From an uncultured Verrucomicrobiota bacterium (GTDB lineage: Bacteria > Verrucomicrobiota > Verrucomicrobiia > Limisphaerales > AAA164-E04): 42,913 nt of DNA. The stretch spans positions 1 to 42,913 of the forward strand of contig CAJXVR010000019.1 in assembly GCA_913061285.1 (NCBI GenBank), read 5' to 3'. The position numbers and the translations under genes were made by a program. The number at the start of each line of letters is the position of its first letter. Within the stretch, counting starts at the first letter, position 1. Shown here piece by piece: positions 10,158 through 21,700 of the stretch. The notes beneath the pieces are model-generated. The model was not told the origin of the DNA and searched no databases. It saw only the letters and a program-made list of their open reading frames with translations.

Positions 10158-12494
10158 ATGAACGCCAAAATATCGCGACAATCTCTCCTTCTAGGGCTAC
10201 TCATCTGGGGTTCCAGCACCCAGCCTAGCACTGCCGCAGAACTCAAAATCGAACGAACCGAAGGCAGCGAGTCACTCCTCATCCGGTTGGTCAACGCCGA
10301 GACGCCACAAAGTGACAACTGGATCTGTGAGACATCCACAGACCTCCAAAGCTGGTCCGAATCCACCCTCACAGCCCTCGACGGGGGCTGGAGCTTCAAT
10401 CCGTCCGCCGATGATCGGGTCGTCTTCTTTCGCGCGCGCCAGACTGGAGCATCGAGCGACCCCGGCGGCCTGTATGATATTTCAAGCTACCGCACCTTTG
10501 AACTGGAATTCGCTCAGACGGATTGGCTCTCCCAAATGGCTGCGAACTACGGTTCTGAAACCAATGTCACCGCCTCACTCAAAGTAGACGGCACCTTGTT
10601 AGATGGCGTCGGGGTTCGATTCAAGGGCGACACCTCCTATCGCCGCGCCACAACGCTGAAAAAATCGTTCAATATCGAGATCGACCACACGGATTCAGAC
10701 CTCCGGCTCCTCGGTTACAAGACACTCAATCTAAACAACGCCTTTACCGATCCATCCTTCATGCGTGAGGTGCTCTACAACAATTTCTGCCGACAGTATG
10801 TTCCCAGCCCTCAAGCGAATTTCGTCCACCTCTATGTCAACGGTGAGGACTATGGGGTGTATGTGAACTCACAGCAAGAGAACGGCGACTTTATCGAGGA
10901 ATTCTTTCAAGACAACGACGGTGATCGTTTCCGAGCTGGAATCGCTCCAAATGCTGGAGGCGGCAATCAAGCGGGAGGACCGCCAGCGGGTGGCAATCGT
11001 CCCGGAGGTGGTGGCCCTCCTACTGGAGGCGGCGGAGGTGGAGGTGCTGGGCTGCTTGGTTTCGGGGGCGAGCTCGGCTGGCTCGGGGAGGATCTCACTC
11101 TCTATGAGAGCGGCTATATCTTGAAGTCTGACAACAACCCAGATCCTTGGACAGCTCTCGTCAATATGATCGATGTCCTCAACAATTCAGATCCTGCCAC
11201 ATGGCCCGAAACCCTCGAGGCAGTTTTATCGGTCGATCGTTTCCTCTGGATGTTGGCCCTCGAGAACCTCTTTTTGGATGCGGACGGCTATCTCGCCAAA
11301 GCAGGCGATTATCTGCTCTACCATGACACTAACACTGGTCGAATCCATTCGATTCAACATGACGGCAATGAAACCTTTAATCGGGATGCAACCGAGATCA
11401 CGGGAGGCATCTTCGCCGATCCCTTCCATGGCGAGGCGCTGACAACAGAACGCCCGCTCCCTGCTCGTCTTTTTGCGATAGATTCCTATCGGCAACGCTA
11501 CCTCGCTCATCTGCGAACCATCCTCAATGAAACGTTCCACTGGGAACATTTCGAACCGAGAGTTGCGGCCTATAAAGCGCTGATCGAAAGCGACATATTC
11601 TCCGATACCATTAAAGAGACTAGCGATGCCGACTTCCTTGAGGACACCGACCCGAACAATGGCGAACTTCGAGCCTTCGTTGATGATCGCCGTAGCTTTC
11701 TCCTAAGCCATCCCGAAGTCGACCATGCTTCTCCAGTGATCACATCTGTCCGATTCGCCAATGAACAATTGCCTGTTGCGGGCACCGGGATTCAAATTGA
11801 GATCGAAACCAGTGCCAGCCCTGCCACAAAGCAAGCCAACCTCTACTACACGACGCAGCAAGATGGGCAATTCTCTCAAGTCCCCATGCCCCAAAATGCG
11901 GAACAAACCTATCGCGGTGAGATCCCGGCTCAATTGGCTGGCACAACCGTCTATTACTACGTCGAGGCTGTCTCGGCGGATGAATCGGACACTGTCGTAT
12001 TTTCACCAGCTCGTGCTGAAGGAGCGCCGCTAAGTTTTCAGATCGGCCTTCAGGAGGCCACTGGATCAGACATCGTGATCAATGAACTCATGGCAAAGAA
12101 TGAGTCGACGATTAGCGACGAGGCTAATGAATTCGACGACTGGATCGAACTCCACAACCGTTCGAACACAGCCATCGATGTCTCCGGAATGTTTCTTAGC
12201 GACGATCTCTCAGATCCTCGCCAGTGGGCGCTTCCCGAAGGAACTATCATCGAAGCAAACGGCTACCTCCTCGTCTGGGCAGACAACGACACGGACCAAG
12301 AGGGCCTTCACGCCAACTTCAAACTCTCAAGCAGTGGGGAAACCCTCACCCTGGTCGCAAGTGACGCCATGGGGAACTTACTCCTCGATTCCGTGACCTA
12401 TGACCCTCTCGAAGACGATCAATCCACCGGACGAACCGATCAGGAAGGGAACATCTCAGAGATCGAATCGACACCCGGGGCAGCGAACTTCTAA
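10158..12494 (+). CDS. Exported CotH-family kinase protein with Gly/Pro-rich insert and C-terminal lamin-tail domain
   Basis: A 778-aa protein with signal peptide (1-27, cleavage after STA). Residues 29-100 are the recurrent S.DLQSW...FFRAR module. The CotH kinase-like domain spans about 108-520: VGVRFKGDTSYRR, KKSFNIEID, NLNNAFTDPSFMRE, and IQHDGNETF near residue 400 as the acidic catalytic block. CotH is known as an atypical protein kinase; the target here is unknown. An unusual insert of Gly/Pro/Asn (about 264-302, with a run of eight Gly) interrupts the kinase fold. About 525-620 resembles a presentation or Ig-like domain, and 636-778 is a lamin-tail domain (IVINELMAKN ... DWIELHNRS). It shares family and direction with the next gene, separated by a strong stem-loop. 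Confidence 0.87.
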   Translation: MNAKISRQSLLLGLLIWGSSTQPSTAAELKIERTEGSESLLIRLVNAETPQSDNWICETSTDLQSWSESTLTALDGGWSFNPSADDRVVFFRARQTGASSDPGGLYDISSYRTFELEFAQTDWLSQMAANYGSETNVTASLKVDGTLLDGVGVRFKGDTSYRRATTLKKSFNIEIDHTDSDLRLLGYKTLNLNNAFTDPSFMREVLYNNFCRQYVPSPQANFVHLYVNGEDYGVYVNSQQENGDFIEEFFQDNDGDRFRAGIAPNAGGGNQAGGPPAGGNRPGGGGPPTGGGGGGGAGLLGFGGELGWLGEDLTLYESGYILKSDNNPDPWTALVNMIDVLNNSDPATWPETLEAVLSVDRFLWMLALENLFLDADGYLAKAGDYLLYHDTNTGRIHSIQHDGNETFNRDATEITGGIFADPFHGEALTTERPLPARLFAIDSYRQRYLAHLRTILNETFHWEHFEPRVAAYKALIESDIFSDTIKETSDADFLEDTDPNNGELRAFVDDRRSFLLSHPEVDHASPVITSVRFANEQLPVAGTGIQIEIETSASPATKQANLYYTTQQDGQFSQVPMPQNAEQTYRGEIPAQLAGTTVYYYVEAVSADESDTVVFSPARAEGAPLSFQIGLQEATGSDIVINELMAKNESTISDEANEFDDWIELHNRSNTAIDVSGMFLSDDLSDPRQWALPEGTIIEANGYLLVWADNDTDQEGLHANFKLSSSGETLTLVASDAMGNLLLDSVTYDPLEDDQSTGRTDQEGNISEIESTPGAANF

Positions 12495-12528
12495 GCTTCA
12501 AAAGGAAAAGGGAAAGTCTGTATTGACC

Positions 12529-12546
12529 GGGCAGCCCCACCTGCCC
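12529..12546 (+). terminator. GC-rich 6-bp hairpin downstream of CotH gene
   Basis: GGGCAG-CCCCAC-CTGCCC lies 34 bases after the stop codon. It has no T-run on the 3' side, so termination is only a possibility. Confidence 0.35.
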
Positions 12547-12602
12547 CCCTAAAAACAGCCTTGATCTCCTATAACGCGGCTAAATCAGGGTTTTTGATCA
12601 AT

Positions 12603-12641
12603 CTGAAGATAGACACCTCGCTGCACGGTGCCTATCTTCAG
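12603..12641 (+). terminator. Long inverted repeat between the two CotH genes
   Basis: The arms are 12603-12617 and 12627-12641. Fourteen of fifteen positions pair (CTGAAGATAG-a-CACC with GGTG-c-CTATCTTCAG) across a 9-base loop. It overlaps a possible GTG start at 12628, which argues that translation of the next gene begins downstream at 12673. It may be a transcript-end structure or a leader hairpin. Confidence 0.5.
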
Positions 12642-12672
12642 AGCTCGATCGTTGATCGATTGCCGACGTTTA

Positions 12673-15600
12673 ATGAAGCAGGAAGACCATGAAGACACCA
12701 ACTCCCGTGAGGCAGGTTCGCATCTGAACCAAGGCCAATATCACCTCGTCTTCCTTTGGACACTTTTTGCCTTCCTAGCTATCTCCCCCCCCCTTAATGC
12801 CGCCCCATTTCCAATTCAAATCACGGAGTTGATGTACCACCCGGTCGATGGGAGTGAGTTCGAATTCATTGAAATACAAAACACCGGGACGACCGATGTC
12901 GATCTTAGTCACGCCTCATGGGAGGGAATCGAATTCCGATTTGGCGAATCGGAAATCATCTCCCCAGACGAAATTTGGATTTTGGCGTCGAACGATAATC
13001 CTGAAGTCTTTCTTGAAAAATATCCAGGGACCTCGCCAAGAGGCTACTTTGCCAAAAAACTTTCAAACAGCGGCGAATCACTAACGCTTATCGATCAGCA
13101 GGGGCGAGCTCTCGCATGGGTAAGCTATCAAGATCAAGGATTTTGGTCCACCGAAGCCGATGGTGAGGGTTACTCGCTAGAACGAGTTCGCCCCAACATG
13201 GATGCCAATAGCCCAATAGCGTGGCGGCCCAGCCGGGACCTCAACGGCTCCCCAGGATCCGTCAGCTTCGCCCCACGGATCGAAGGACTCCAGATCAGCG
13301 AAATCTACGCTGCCTCGGATCCCGCAAACCCTGAGGAGAGTGACTTCGTGGAGCTCTGGAATCCATCAACTCGAATCATTGACCTCAGCGGCTGGAGCAT
13401 TACGGATAAGCCCGATCAACTCGATCGCTTCACATTCGGCAACGGAATGTCCATCAGTGCAGGTGGCTATCTAACGATTTCGCTTACCCCTGGATTCAGT
13501 GGTGCCTCTACCGCCAATTTTGCACTCAATATTGAGGGAGAAACCGTTCTGCTCATCAATCCTGATGGCCAAGGCATCGACGGACTTCGCTTCGGACAAC
13601 AAATCCCCGGCTACAGCATCAGCCGCCACCAAGAAGAATGGTACCTTAGCGAGCCGAATCCCGGCGAACCCAACCGATTGAGTCCGACAGCAGCCGCATC
13701 CTTTCTTAGCATCAACGAGTGGCAAGCGGACGCCGAGGCGGGAGACAGTGATTGGATTGAACTCTACAACACGAGCGATTCGCTACCGATGAGCTTGGCA
13801 GGCCTCTGCATCGGCCACGGAGCGATCTCTGATCTCGCCCCCGTAGAAGTTGTTCTGAGTCCCTACGAAGCCGACTGGCAGTTTTTTCCCGGCACCGCAT
13901 CTCCCTCCCCAGAAGACCTCACCCGCTGGACTCGCCCAGAAACTGAAGTTACCACCTGGGATCATGCTGAAGCGCCTTTCTGGCACGGACCGGCGACGAG
14001 CCCTGGCACCGAGCTAGACGACATGTCCGGCAAGTATACGTCGCTGCTTATGCGACGAGAGTTCGAGCTTTCCACTCAATCCCGTTTTGATCTCTTTCGC
14101 GTCAAGGTTCGAAGCGATGATGGCTTCATCGTCTGGTTCAACGGGGCGGAATGGGGACGCCTTCAAGTCTCAGCAGGTCCCGCCCGAGTCGATCTGATTG
14201 CAGCAAACGACGGACAGGGAGCGTTTACAGACTGGAGTTTCGATCTCGAGAACTTTCCTCTCTTCTTCAAAGATGGAGTCAATACAATTGCTGTCCAAGG
14301 GATTGCTACTGAACTAACGGACGAAGATTTTTTCATCGATCTCTCCCTCGTTGGAGTCCTCCCGCCAGAATCTGCCTTTCAATTCCGAGGAGTCGCGGCA
14401 CTCCCCCAGCATAGCTTTATCCCACCAAACGGATTTCTCAGACTCAACGCCTCCAGGGGAAGCGGCGTCGAAGATCTTCCCTTTAGACTCCCGCCAGAAG
14501 GCACCATCCTAGCGCTACTCACCGAGGCCGAAGAGCTACTCACCTCAGTAACCGTTTCGGTGGCAAGCGAGGGTATTTCGGAAGGTCGCTTTCCAGATGG
14601 CACTGACAATATCATCTACCTTACCAGCGGACCAAGCCCGGGGCACGCGAACACCGGAGATAGTGATGGAGATGGAATCCCGGACGAGATTGAGCGTCAA
14701 TACAGTCTGGATCCCGAGGACCCCACGGACGCCCTGAGCGATCAGGATGGTGACGGATTCAACAACCTCCAAGAGTTCAAAATAGGAACCGATCTCAACG
14801 AGGCTCAGAGTGTTCTTGGCATTCAACGGGTCAACGCAAGCCAAGCCAACACCCTTGGCTTAAGAATCCCCAAGCTAAGGGGCCACGACTACTCACTCGA
14901 AGAGACAGACCGGCTCGCCCCCCCAGAATGGAAAGAAATCTACCAGATTCAAAGTCGTCGTGATGAAGACCCCTCCTTCGTCGATCTTGAGATTGCGAGG
15001 GACAAAGCCAGCTCCTTTTATCGTATCACAGGATTCCCTGACATCCCAGAGCCCGCGCCAACAAGCTCCGTCCTTACCCCTCTTCCAGGAACGATCCACC
15101 AGCCATCCGAAGCGATCACAATCGGCCTAGCTAACTCGCTTGATCCCTCGAGCATCAACAACGAAAATGATTGGAGACTCACGGACGCCTTCAATCGCCC
15201 CGTGGCGATCACCGTGCGCTACGACTCAGGATTCACCAAAGTGATGCTTCGCCCAGAGTTCCCCCTCCTTTCCGCAACGGACTACGTCGTTTCAATCGGT
15301 CCATCCTTACAAACAAGGGATGGTAATAGCATCGCGAATGAGATCGGCCCCTGGTCCTTTAGAACATCCCCTGCCCCGCCGCTCACAGACAATCAAGCGG
15401 TTTACAACGAAGATACCGATGACGTCATTCGAATCGATATCTCAATCGGAGAAAACGAAACGCCCTATGTCTTTGAAGACCTTCTCAATGACAATTCAAA
15501 AACAGACGACTTCGCTCCCTACCTTCGTGTCCGAGTGGAAGGCGAGGGCTATTCGCCAAGCCAAGCAGGCACGAATGGAACCATGAGAGTCCGCGGTGCA

Positions 15601-16938
15601 TCATCCCGAGCCGCCATCCAAAAGTCCTTTCGGATCGACCTAGACTCATCGGAAATTCCTTGGCGGGGCCACCGTCGACTCCATCTCTCAAAGCATCCCT
15701 TCGAACTCACCCGGGTACGGAACCGATTGAGTTTCGAACTCTTCGAGCAAATCCCCCATACGACAAGCTTACGAACCCAGTATGTCCATCTCTTCGTAAA
15801 CGGAGACGACCTCGGCCTCTTCAGTCAAATCGAAGACTACGGAGAATCATTCCTAGCCAGCCATGGACTCGACCCCAAGGGCCATCTTTACAAAGCCAAT
15901 TTCTTCGAGTGGTTTCGATACCCAGAAAACCTGAAACTCAAAACCGATCCCAGCTACAGCAAGGACGCCTTCGAGATTCGGCTCGAGATTGAAACGCGGG
16001 ACGATCACGGCAAGCTGCTTAGACTCCTTGACGACCTCAATAATCCCGACCTCGATTTTGCCAGGGTCTTCAATCAGTATTTCAATCGGGAAAACTATCT
16101 CACCTGGCTTGCTTGCAACCTGCTCACAGGAAACATCGACACCAACTCCCAAAACTTTCTGCTCTACAGTCCCTCCGACTCTCAAACGTGGTATTTTCTC
16201 CCTTGGGATTACGACGGCGCTTGGGGACTGAGAAGGCAGCCTGACAATCTCAGACACCAGTTCCCCCGCTGGCAAGAAGGATTGGCAACCTACTGGAATG
16301 TGCCACTCCACAGACGCTTCATGCAAATTGACAGCAATCGCGAAGCGCTCGAACAAATGATGACGAGCCTAGCAAACTCCCAAATGTCTCTTGAGAACAT
16401 TGAACGCATTCTCACCCGCTACCGCCCCATCGTGGAATCATTCATCAGTCGTGAGCCAGACATCAAACTGCTTCCTGTCTCGCGGGGCGAAGCCCGTACA
16501 AATATTGAAGTAAAGCTCGCCGAGTGGGCCGGTGAATTCGACCGCCTTTCTTCTGAGATCGCCTTTAACGAGTCACTCTATTACCTCGCTCTACAACGAC
16601 CGATGCCAATCTTCCTCGGCACACCGCAGCAAGGGCCGGCCTCGATTACGTTCACCTGGTCGGAATCATCCCACCTTCTCCAACACCCCGTGACCTACGA
16701 TTTCACGGTGAGTTCGAGCCCCTATTTCGAATCAGACACAATCATTGCAGACGCCTCTGGGCTCGATCAACTCACCATCGATATCGACCCGATTTCCACG
16801 CCGGGCGACTACTACTTTCGCGTCATCGTTCGGGACACCCAAGTCCCAGAGACAAACTGGCAAATTCCCTTTAGCGCTCTCTTTGATGCCGAAGAAGGGC
16901 GCTCATTCTATGGGCTTAAGAAATTCTCTGTGAATTGA
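12673..16938 (+). CDS. Giant exported CotH-family kinase protein with three lamin-tail domains and calcium-binding repeats
   Basis: From ATG 12673 this is 1421 aa. The in-frame GTG at 12628 lies inside a 15-bp stem, and the hydrophobic signal segment (about residues 25-42, ending LNAA) favours the later start. Lamin-tail domains start near residues 46, 206 and 346. The third is interrupted by a galactose-binding-like insert (about 409-563). About 663-713 holds thrombospondin-3-like Asp-rich repeats (DSDGDGIPDE, DQDGDGFNN). 737-786 is the recurrent PEW...SSFYRI module, and 792-900 a Big_5-type Ig domain. The CotH kinase domain occupies about 910-1310 with PWDYDGAWG at 1177-1185 as the canonical acidic motif. 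It is probably surface-anchored and phosphorylates secreted partners. It is paralogous to the preceding gene, and its kinase motif is closer to the canonical form. Confidence 0.87.
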   Translation: MKQEDHEDTNSREAGSHLNQGQYHLVFLWTLFAFLAISPPLNAAPFPIQITELMYHPVDGSEFEFIEIQNTGTTDVDLSHASWEGIEFRFGESEIISPDEIWILASNDNPEVFLEKYPGTSPRGYFAKKLSNSGESLTLIDQQGRALAWVSYQDQGFWSTEADGEGYSLERVRPNMDANSPIAWRPSRDLNGSPGSVSFAPRIEGLQISEIYAASDPANPEESDFVELWNPSTRIIDLSGWSITDKPDQLDRFTFGNGMSISAGGYLTISLTPGFSGASTANFALNIEGETVLLINPDGQGIDGLRFGQQIPGYSISRHQEEWYLSEPNPGEPNRLSPTAAASFLSINEWQADAEAGDSDWIELYNTSDSLPMSLAGLCIGHGAISDLAPVEVVLSPYEADWQFFPGTASPSPEDLTRWTRPETEVTTWDHAEAPFWHGPATSPGTELDDMSGKYTSLLMRREFELSTQSRFDLFRVKVRSDDGFIVWFNGAEWGRLQVSAGPARVDLIAANDGQGAFTDWSFDLENFPLFFKDGVNTIAVQGIATELTDEDFFIDLSLVGVLPPESAFQFRGVAALPQHSFIPPNGFLRLNASRGSGVEDLPFRLPPEGTILALLTEAEELLTSVTVSVASEGISEGRFPDGTDNIIYLTSGPSPGHANTGDSDGDGIPDEIERQYSLDPEDPTDALSDQDGDGFNNLQEFKIGTDLNEAQSVLGIQRVNASQANTLGLRIPKLRGHDYSLEETDRLAPPEWKEIYQIQSRRDEDPSFVDLEIARDKASSFYRITGFPDIPEPAPTSSVLTPLPGTIHQPSEAITIGLANSLDPSSINNENDWRLTDAFNRPVAITVRYDSGFTKVMLRPEFPLLSATDYVVSIGPSLQTRDGNSIANEIGPWSFRTSPAPPLTDNQAVYNEDTDDVIRIDISIGENETPYVFEDLLNDNSKTDDFAPYLRVRVEGEGYSPSQAGTNGTMRVRGASSRAAIQKSFRIDLDSSEIPWRGHRRLHLSKHPFELTRVRNRLSFELFEQIPHTTSLRTQYVHLFVNGDDLGLFSQIEDYGESFLASHGLDPKGHLYKANFFEWFRYPENLKLKTDPSYSKDAFEIRLEIETRDDHGKLLRLLDDLNNPDLDFARVFNQYFNRENYLTWLACNLLTGNIDTNSQNFLLYSPSDSQTWYFLPWDYDGAWGLRRQPDNLRHQFPRWQEGLATYWNVPLHRRFMQIDSNREALEQMMTSLANSQMSLENIERILTRYRPIVESFISREPDIKLLPVSRGEARTNIEVKLAEWAGEFDRLSSEIAFNESLYYLALQRPMPIFLGTPQQGPASITFTWSESSHLLQHPVTYDFTVSSSPYFESDTIIADASGLDQLTIDIDPISTPGDYYFRVIVRDTQVPETNWQIPFSALFDAEEGRSFYGLKKFSVN

Positions 16939-17038
16939 GCCGCTACGGGGAACAATCAAACCGCCAAGTGGGCTCGAAGACGCTATGCACTTGACACGCT
17001 AGGCATCGATTTCAACACTGGCCCCTCGATTGAGTCAT

Positions 17039-18622
17039 ATGAGTTCTGAAAAAAGCAAACCGGTCATGCTCGTGATCCGTGATGGATGGGGTTCCAATCA
17101 CAATGCCGACCACGACAAATTCAACGCGATCAAACTCGCGAACACCCCGTGTTCTGATAATCTCACGGCCTCTTGGCCTCGCACTGAGCTTCGGGCTTCC
17201 GGACTCGACGTCGGATTGCCCGAAGGTGTCATGGGCAACAGCGAGGTCGGGCACCAAAACATTGGCGCAGGCCGCATCGTCGACCAAGAGATCGTGCGCA
17301 TTGACAAGGCATTTTCCACCGGCGACATCGCCACCAATGAGTCTCTTCAAGCCACCTTTGACAACGTCAAGACCAAGGGAAGCGCTCTCCATCTCATGGG
17401 ACTTGCTTCCGACGCTGGCGTTCATGCGATGCTCCCCCATCTCTATGGCCTGATCCAATTGGCCAAAGATTCTGGGATCGAAAAGATATTCATTCACGCG
17501 TTTATGGACGGTCGGGATACCCCTCCAAAAAGCGGAGCCGGTTTCCTCGATGAATTAACAGCCAAGTGCAACGAAATAGGCGCCGGCAAGATCGCAACCA
17601 TCGCCGGCCGCTTCTGGGCGATGGACCGAGACAATCGCTGGGACCGAGTCGAAAAAGCCTACAACTGTCTGACCGGACGAAAGGTGGATTCCACGGCGAG
17701 TTCGGCGGCTGAAGCGATACAGAACTACTACGCGAATCCCATCAGCGACTCACAAAACAGTGACGAGTTCGCACACCCGACGCAAATCCTTAATGACAAA
17801 CAGCAACCCGTCGCGACTATTCAAAACGGTGACAGTGTCCTCTTCTTCAATTTCCGAGGAGATCGTCCCCGGGAGCTCACGCGTGCGTTCATTAACGATG
17901 ACTTTGATGGATTCGACCGCGGCGAGAAACTTGACATCCATTATGCGACGCTAACGGAATACGAAAAAGGCCTCTGCGAGAACGTCATTTTCAGAAAACC
18001 ACCTAAAATGGTTAACGTCCTGGGCGGCTATGTCAGCGCAAAGAATCTCAAGCAGTTTCGTTGCGCCGAGACCGAGAAATACCCCCACGTCACGTTTTTC
18101 TTCAACGACTACCGAGATGAAACCTTCCCCGGAGAAGATTGGGAAATGGCTCCGAGCCCAAAAGAGGTAGCCACCTACGATCTCAAACCTGAGATGAGTG
18201 CTGCCGAGGTTTGCGCGAAGACCAAAGCCGCGATCCTCTCTGGAAAGTATGCCTTCATTCTCGTCAACTTTGCCAACCCAGACATGGTCGGTCACACAGG
18301 AAGTCTCGAGGCAGCTCAAAAGGCCTGTGAAGTCGTCGACGACTGCCTTCAACAGCTACTCAACGCCATTGATCAAATGGGCGGCAAAGCCTTCATCACG
18401 GCTGATCATGGCAATAGCGATCAGATGTGGAACCCCGATGTCGACGCCCCCCACACGCAACACACACTCAATCCCGTCGAGGCCGTGATCTACGGTGAGG
18501 GCTGTCAAGGTTTGACGCTAAACCCATCGGGTCGCTTAGCCGATATTGCCCCAACCATCCTTGCGCTGATGGGCTTAGAGCAACCAGGTGAAATGACGGG
18601 TGAATCGCTGATACAGAAATAG
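17039..18622 (+). CDS. gpmI: 2,3-bisphosphoglycerate-independent phosphoglycerate mutase
   Basis: A 527-aa cytoplasmic enzyme interconverting 3- and 2-phosphoglycerate in glycolysis/gluconeogenesis. Length and motifs fit the iPGAM family throughout: RDGWG with metal-ligand Asp15, [15 protein letters not shown] with nucleophile Ser68, [57 protein letters not shown] and PHTQHT. I start it at ATG 17039 rather than the TTG nine bases earlier; neither has a good ribosome site. It is flanked by exported proteins and followed by a strong terminator, so it is probably monocistronic. It is the only clear housekeeping gene here. Confidence 0.97.
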   Translation: MSSEKSKPVMLVIRDGWGSNHNADHDKFNAIKLANTPCSDNLTASWPRTELRASGLDVGLPEGVMGNSEVGHQNIGAGRIVDQEIVRIDKAFSTGDIATNESLQATFDNVKTKGSALHLMGLASDAGVHAMLPHLYGLIQLAKDSGIEKIFIHAFMDGRDTPPKSGAGFLDELTAKCNEIGAGKIATIAGRFWAMDRDNRWDRVEKAYNCLTGRKVDSTASSAAEAIQNYYANPISDSQNSDEFAHPTQILNDKQQPVATIQNGDSVLFFNFRGDRPRELTRAFINDDFDGFDRGEKLDIHYATLTEYEKGLCENVIFRKPPKMVNVLGGYVSAKNLKQFRCAETEKYPHVTFFFNDYRDETFPGEDWEMAPSPKEVATYDLKPEMSAAEVCAKTKAAILSGKYAFILVNFANPDMVGHTGSLEAAQKACEVVDDCLQQLLNAIDQMGGKAFITADHGNSDQMWNPDVDAPHTQHTLNPVEAVIYGEGCQGLTLNPSGRLADIAPTILALMGLEQPGEMTGESLIQK

Positions 18623-18676
18623 CATCCCCGCGGATGCAGACGATCCACGTCCAGACTCAGAAATCAAAATAGCTAT

Positions 18677-18715
18677 CCCTCCGGTTGCATCCCTTTTGCG
18701 ACCGGAGGGCTTTTC
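18677..18715 (+). terminator. Intrinsic terminator after gpmI
   Basis: A 13-bp stem (18677-18689 with 18697-18709, one G-T wobble) is followed by CTTTTC. It lies 54 bases after the gpmI stop and 19 bases before the 3' end of the convergent gene, so it may serve both directions. Confidence 0.85.
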
Positions 18716-18733
18716 ATTCTCCCAACAAACACT

Positions 18734-21700
18734 CTATTCGGAGTAGGAACGCCGCAAAAAGACCAACAAGTCATTCAATTGCTGCGGCGTCAAAAGCTCG
18801 CTAAAATTGTCCGGCATCAAGGACAGAGCTGAACTTCTTAGGCTTCGGATGTCACGTCGAAGAATCACGTGATCAAGCCCCTGAGCAGCCCTCAAGGTCA
18901 CACTCGTAGGGGAATCCACCGCTAAGAGACCACTCAGAGTTTCACCGCTTTCCGTCTCCGCCGTATAGAGCAGATACTCCGGATCGATCTTGTTGCTAGG
19001 ATTCAAAATTTCGAGCAAGAGCGCCTCATCCGGTTTTCCTGAAAGGGAGACGAGCGAGGGGCCAACATCAAACCCTCGCCCCTTGACTTGGTGACACGAC
19101 GAACAGAGTCGATCAAATACGAAACGCCCCCGTTCAAAATCACCAACCGCTCTCAAGGCCGTCCGAAAGGCTTCAAGACGATCACTCGACGCACGATGCG
19201 ATTCAGTGCTCGCTACGACCAGCGCCATCCGTTTGGCGAGCACGGGATCCAAGGATTCAGTCAAGCGCTCTCGCTGTCTCATCGACAACTCTCCGATCGA
19301 GACCTCGCCTCTTTCCAGACTTTCCACAAGAGATCGCAAGCGGTTCTCCCTGGAGAAAACCACGTCCAACACAGTCGCCCTGAGTTCTGGACTATATCCG
19401 TCCCACCCCGACAGGATCTCAACGCCAACGCGGTCACTCGAGGACGCGCTCAAACACCGCAAGACACCCCGTTGAATGGCAGGAGATTGAGTTGGATGCA
19501 GCAGCTCAGCACGGAGCCCGGCGATCAGCTCAAACGGAGCGCTCTCCAGAATGCGAAGAGCCTGGAGTCGACGTTCCTCAGGTAATTCAGCATCGCTCGC
19601 TTGTTGAAGCGCGCGTTGAAAAAGACTGCGGAGAATCGCTTGATCTGGGCCTGATAAGCACACCCTAACCTTTGTCGCCAGCTCAACGACTCGGCCTTCG
19701 AACTGCCCTTTCAAATACGGATCTAAGACCGCCCAATCTTCTGCAACCAACGGCCCCGGACTCTTTGAGACCACATCCAAGACCCCCTCGAGGACTCGTG
19801 ATTGGAGAGCCGGTTTCTTTCTGAACACCAAAGCAAGAACATCCCTGAGTTCGCTACCTTTGCCACTGCCCGCTATCGTGGCAGCCAAGGGGCGAATGAG
19901 AGAGATAATCTCTTCGTCTTGCGGCGCAACGCTCCGAAGGAGGCCGTCAAGAAGCGCTGGAGCCATTTCTCGAGACGAGCTCAAAACGGCCACCCCCATC
20001 CATTCATCACTGGAATGTGAACGAAGCAAATCCAGAAGCACTTCAGCAGCAAAGATCCCATCCATTTCTCCCAAGCTCAGGGCAAGTTGCAAGCGGACCC
20101 TCGAATCCGAATCTCTCACCATGCCCAACACCTGGGACCGAATCCCAGGGTGATCTAAAGAAGCTTCAGCCAGTTGAAGTCCGTGCACCCGAACCTCATA
20201 AAAACGACTCGACAAGGCCAACCTCAGACTTTGCTCCTCAAGCAAGCCGAGCTCCGACAACGTGTAGAGAGCCATCAAGCAGCCTGCAGCAGATTCGTCC
20301 TGGCGAATCTTCGATCGCAGATCAGGCGCTACGGAACTTTCTTGGCGTTCAACCAGGAGCCGTTGGGCAGTCAAACGCCTCCATACTACGGAGCTTTGAG
20401 TCCATTCTACCAACTTACGAGCCGAGAGCCTTGCCGCCGTTCCTTGAAGACCGCCACTGTCTCGAAAACGCCTAGCGATCGGAGCCAATCGCCAAAGACG
20501 CCCCCGATCACTGCCACGATTAAGTCCATATTGTTGCTGGAGAAACCGGGGGATCGCCGAGTAATCCTCAATAATTTCCCGATACATATCGACGATAAAA
20601 AGATTCCCATCAGGACCGAAGCGAAGACTCATAGGACGGAACCATTGATCCGTTGAAGCCAGAAATTCCGACCTCTCTTCGCCCCTTGCTCTTCTGGCCT
20701 GATAACGGTTTCCGACCCTCGAAACGATTGATCGATGAATGATATTCAAGGACGGTTCACAGTAGAAGACACTCCCCGAAAACTGAGACGGCAGGGCACC
20801 CTCCGAATAAAATTCAGCACTGCATCCACCGGAGAAATAATTGCTGTTTGTCTCGTGGGCACCGTAAAACTTAACCCACTCAGGATCTTGTTGCCGCCTA
20901 ACTCTCCAAGGGTGAGGCTGACTGATCCGGAACCCTTGATTGTAATTAGAGGCGCTGTAATTCATCCCAGGCGACGCCACGTAGGGATTCCGCTTCAAGT
21001 AATGATAACCAATCGGCAAGGCACAAACAACCGGTGTCCCACCACTCGAGGGAAAGCGATCGCCTACCTCGTTCATAGTCATCCCAAAGGTACCTACCCT
21101 GCCTGTCACGGGTTCAATCGCAGTGCCATCCGCTTTGATTCGAAAATCGGTACTGCCGAGAGTTACCGCTTCCTGCAAGTAGGGTCCCGTGATCGTTCCC
21201 CCGTCCCCAGCGCCACCAACGTAGATCCAATTATCAAAACCCCAGCGCGGATTGTTAATCCCGCGTTCTAAGGTTCGAACCCGAAATCCGCTGAAGAGAG
21301 TCTCTCTGAAATCGACTTTTCCGTCATGATCACGATCTGCCAGAAACACAATATCAGGCGCACAAACGGCAATGATGCCACCTCGAGCAGGGATCAGTCC
21401 GTAGCATGGCGGTAAGTCATCCGCCCAGACCTCCGCATGATCCATAATCCCATCCTCGTCGCGGTCACTCAAGAGCTTCACCACCCCAAACTGTCGCTTG
21501 GCAGCTTCTTCCGCGATCTTCCCTCCCATAAACTCCCAACGGACCCGCCTCACTTGGGTATCCAGTTTCCCCGTCTTGTTAAGTTCCTGAACATCGAGAT
21601 GCCCCTCGATATTGTATCCATGCAACTCGCAAACAAACAGGCGCCCCCATTCATCGAAAGCAATCCCTGACGGGTCCTGAATTTGAGGTTCGCTCGCCAT

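Noticed and set aside
12628..12672. GTG start of the second CotH gene at 12628
   Set aside because: The codon lies in the right arm of a 15-bp inverted repeat, and the added 15 residues precede an otherwise normal signal-peptide N-terminus.
15853..16356. 167-codon minus-strand frame inside the second CotH gene
   Set aside because: It lies opposite the conserved CotH kinase domain and has no signal, domain or start context of its own.
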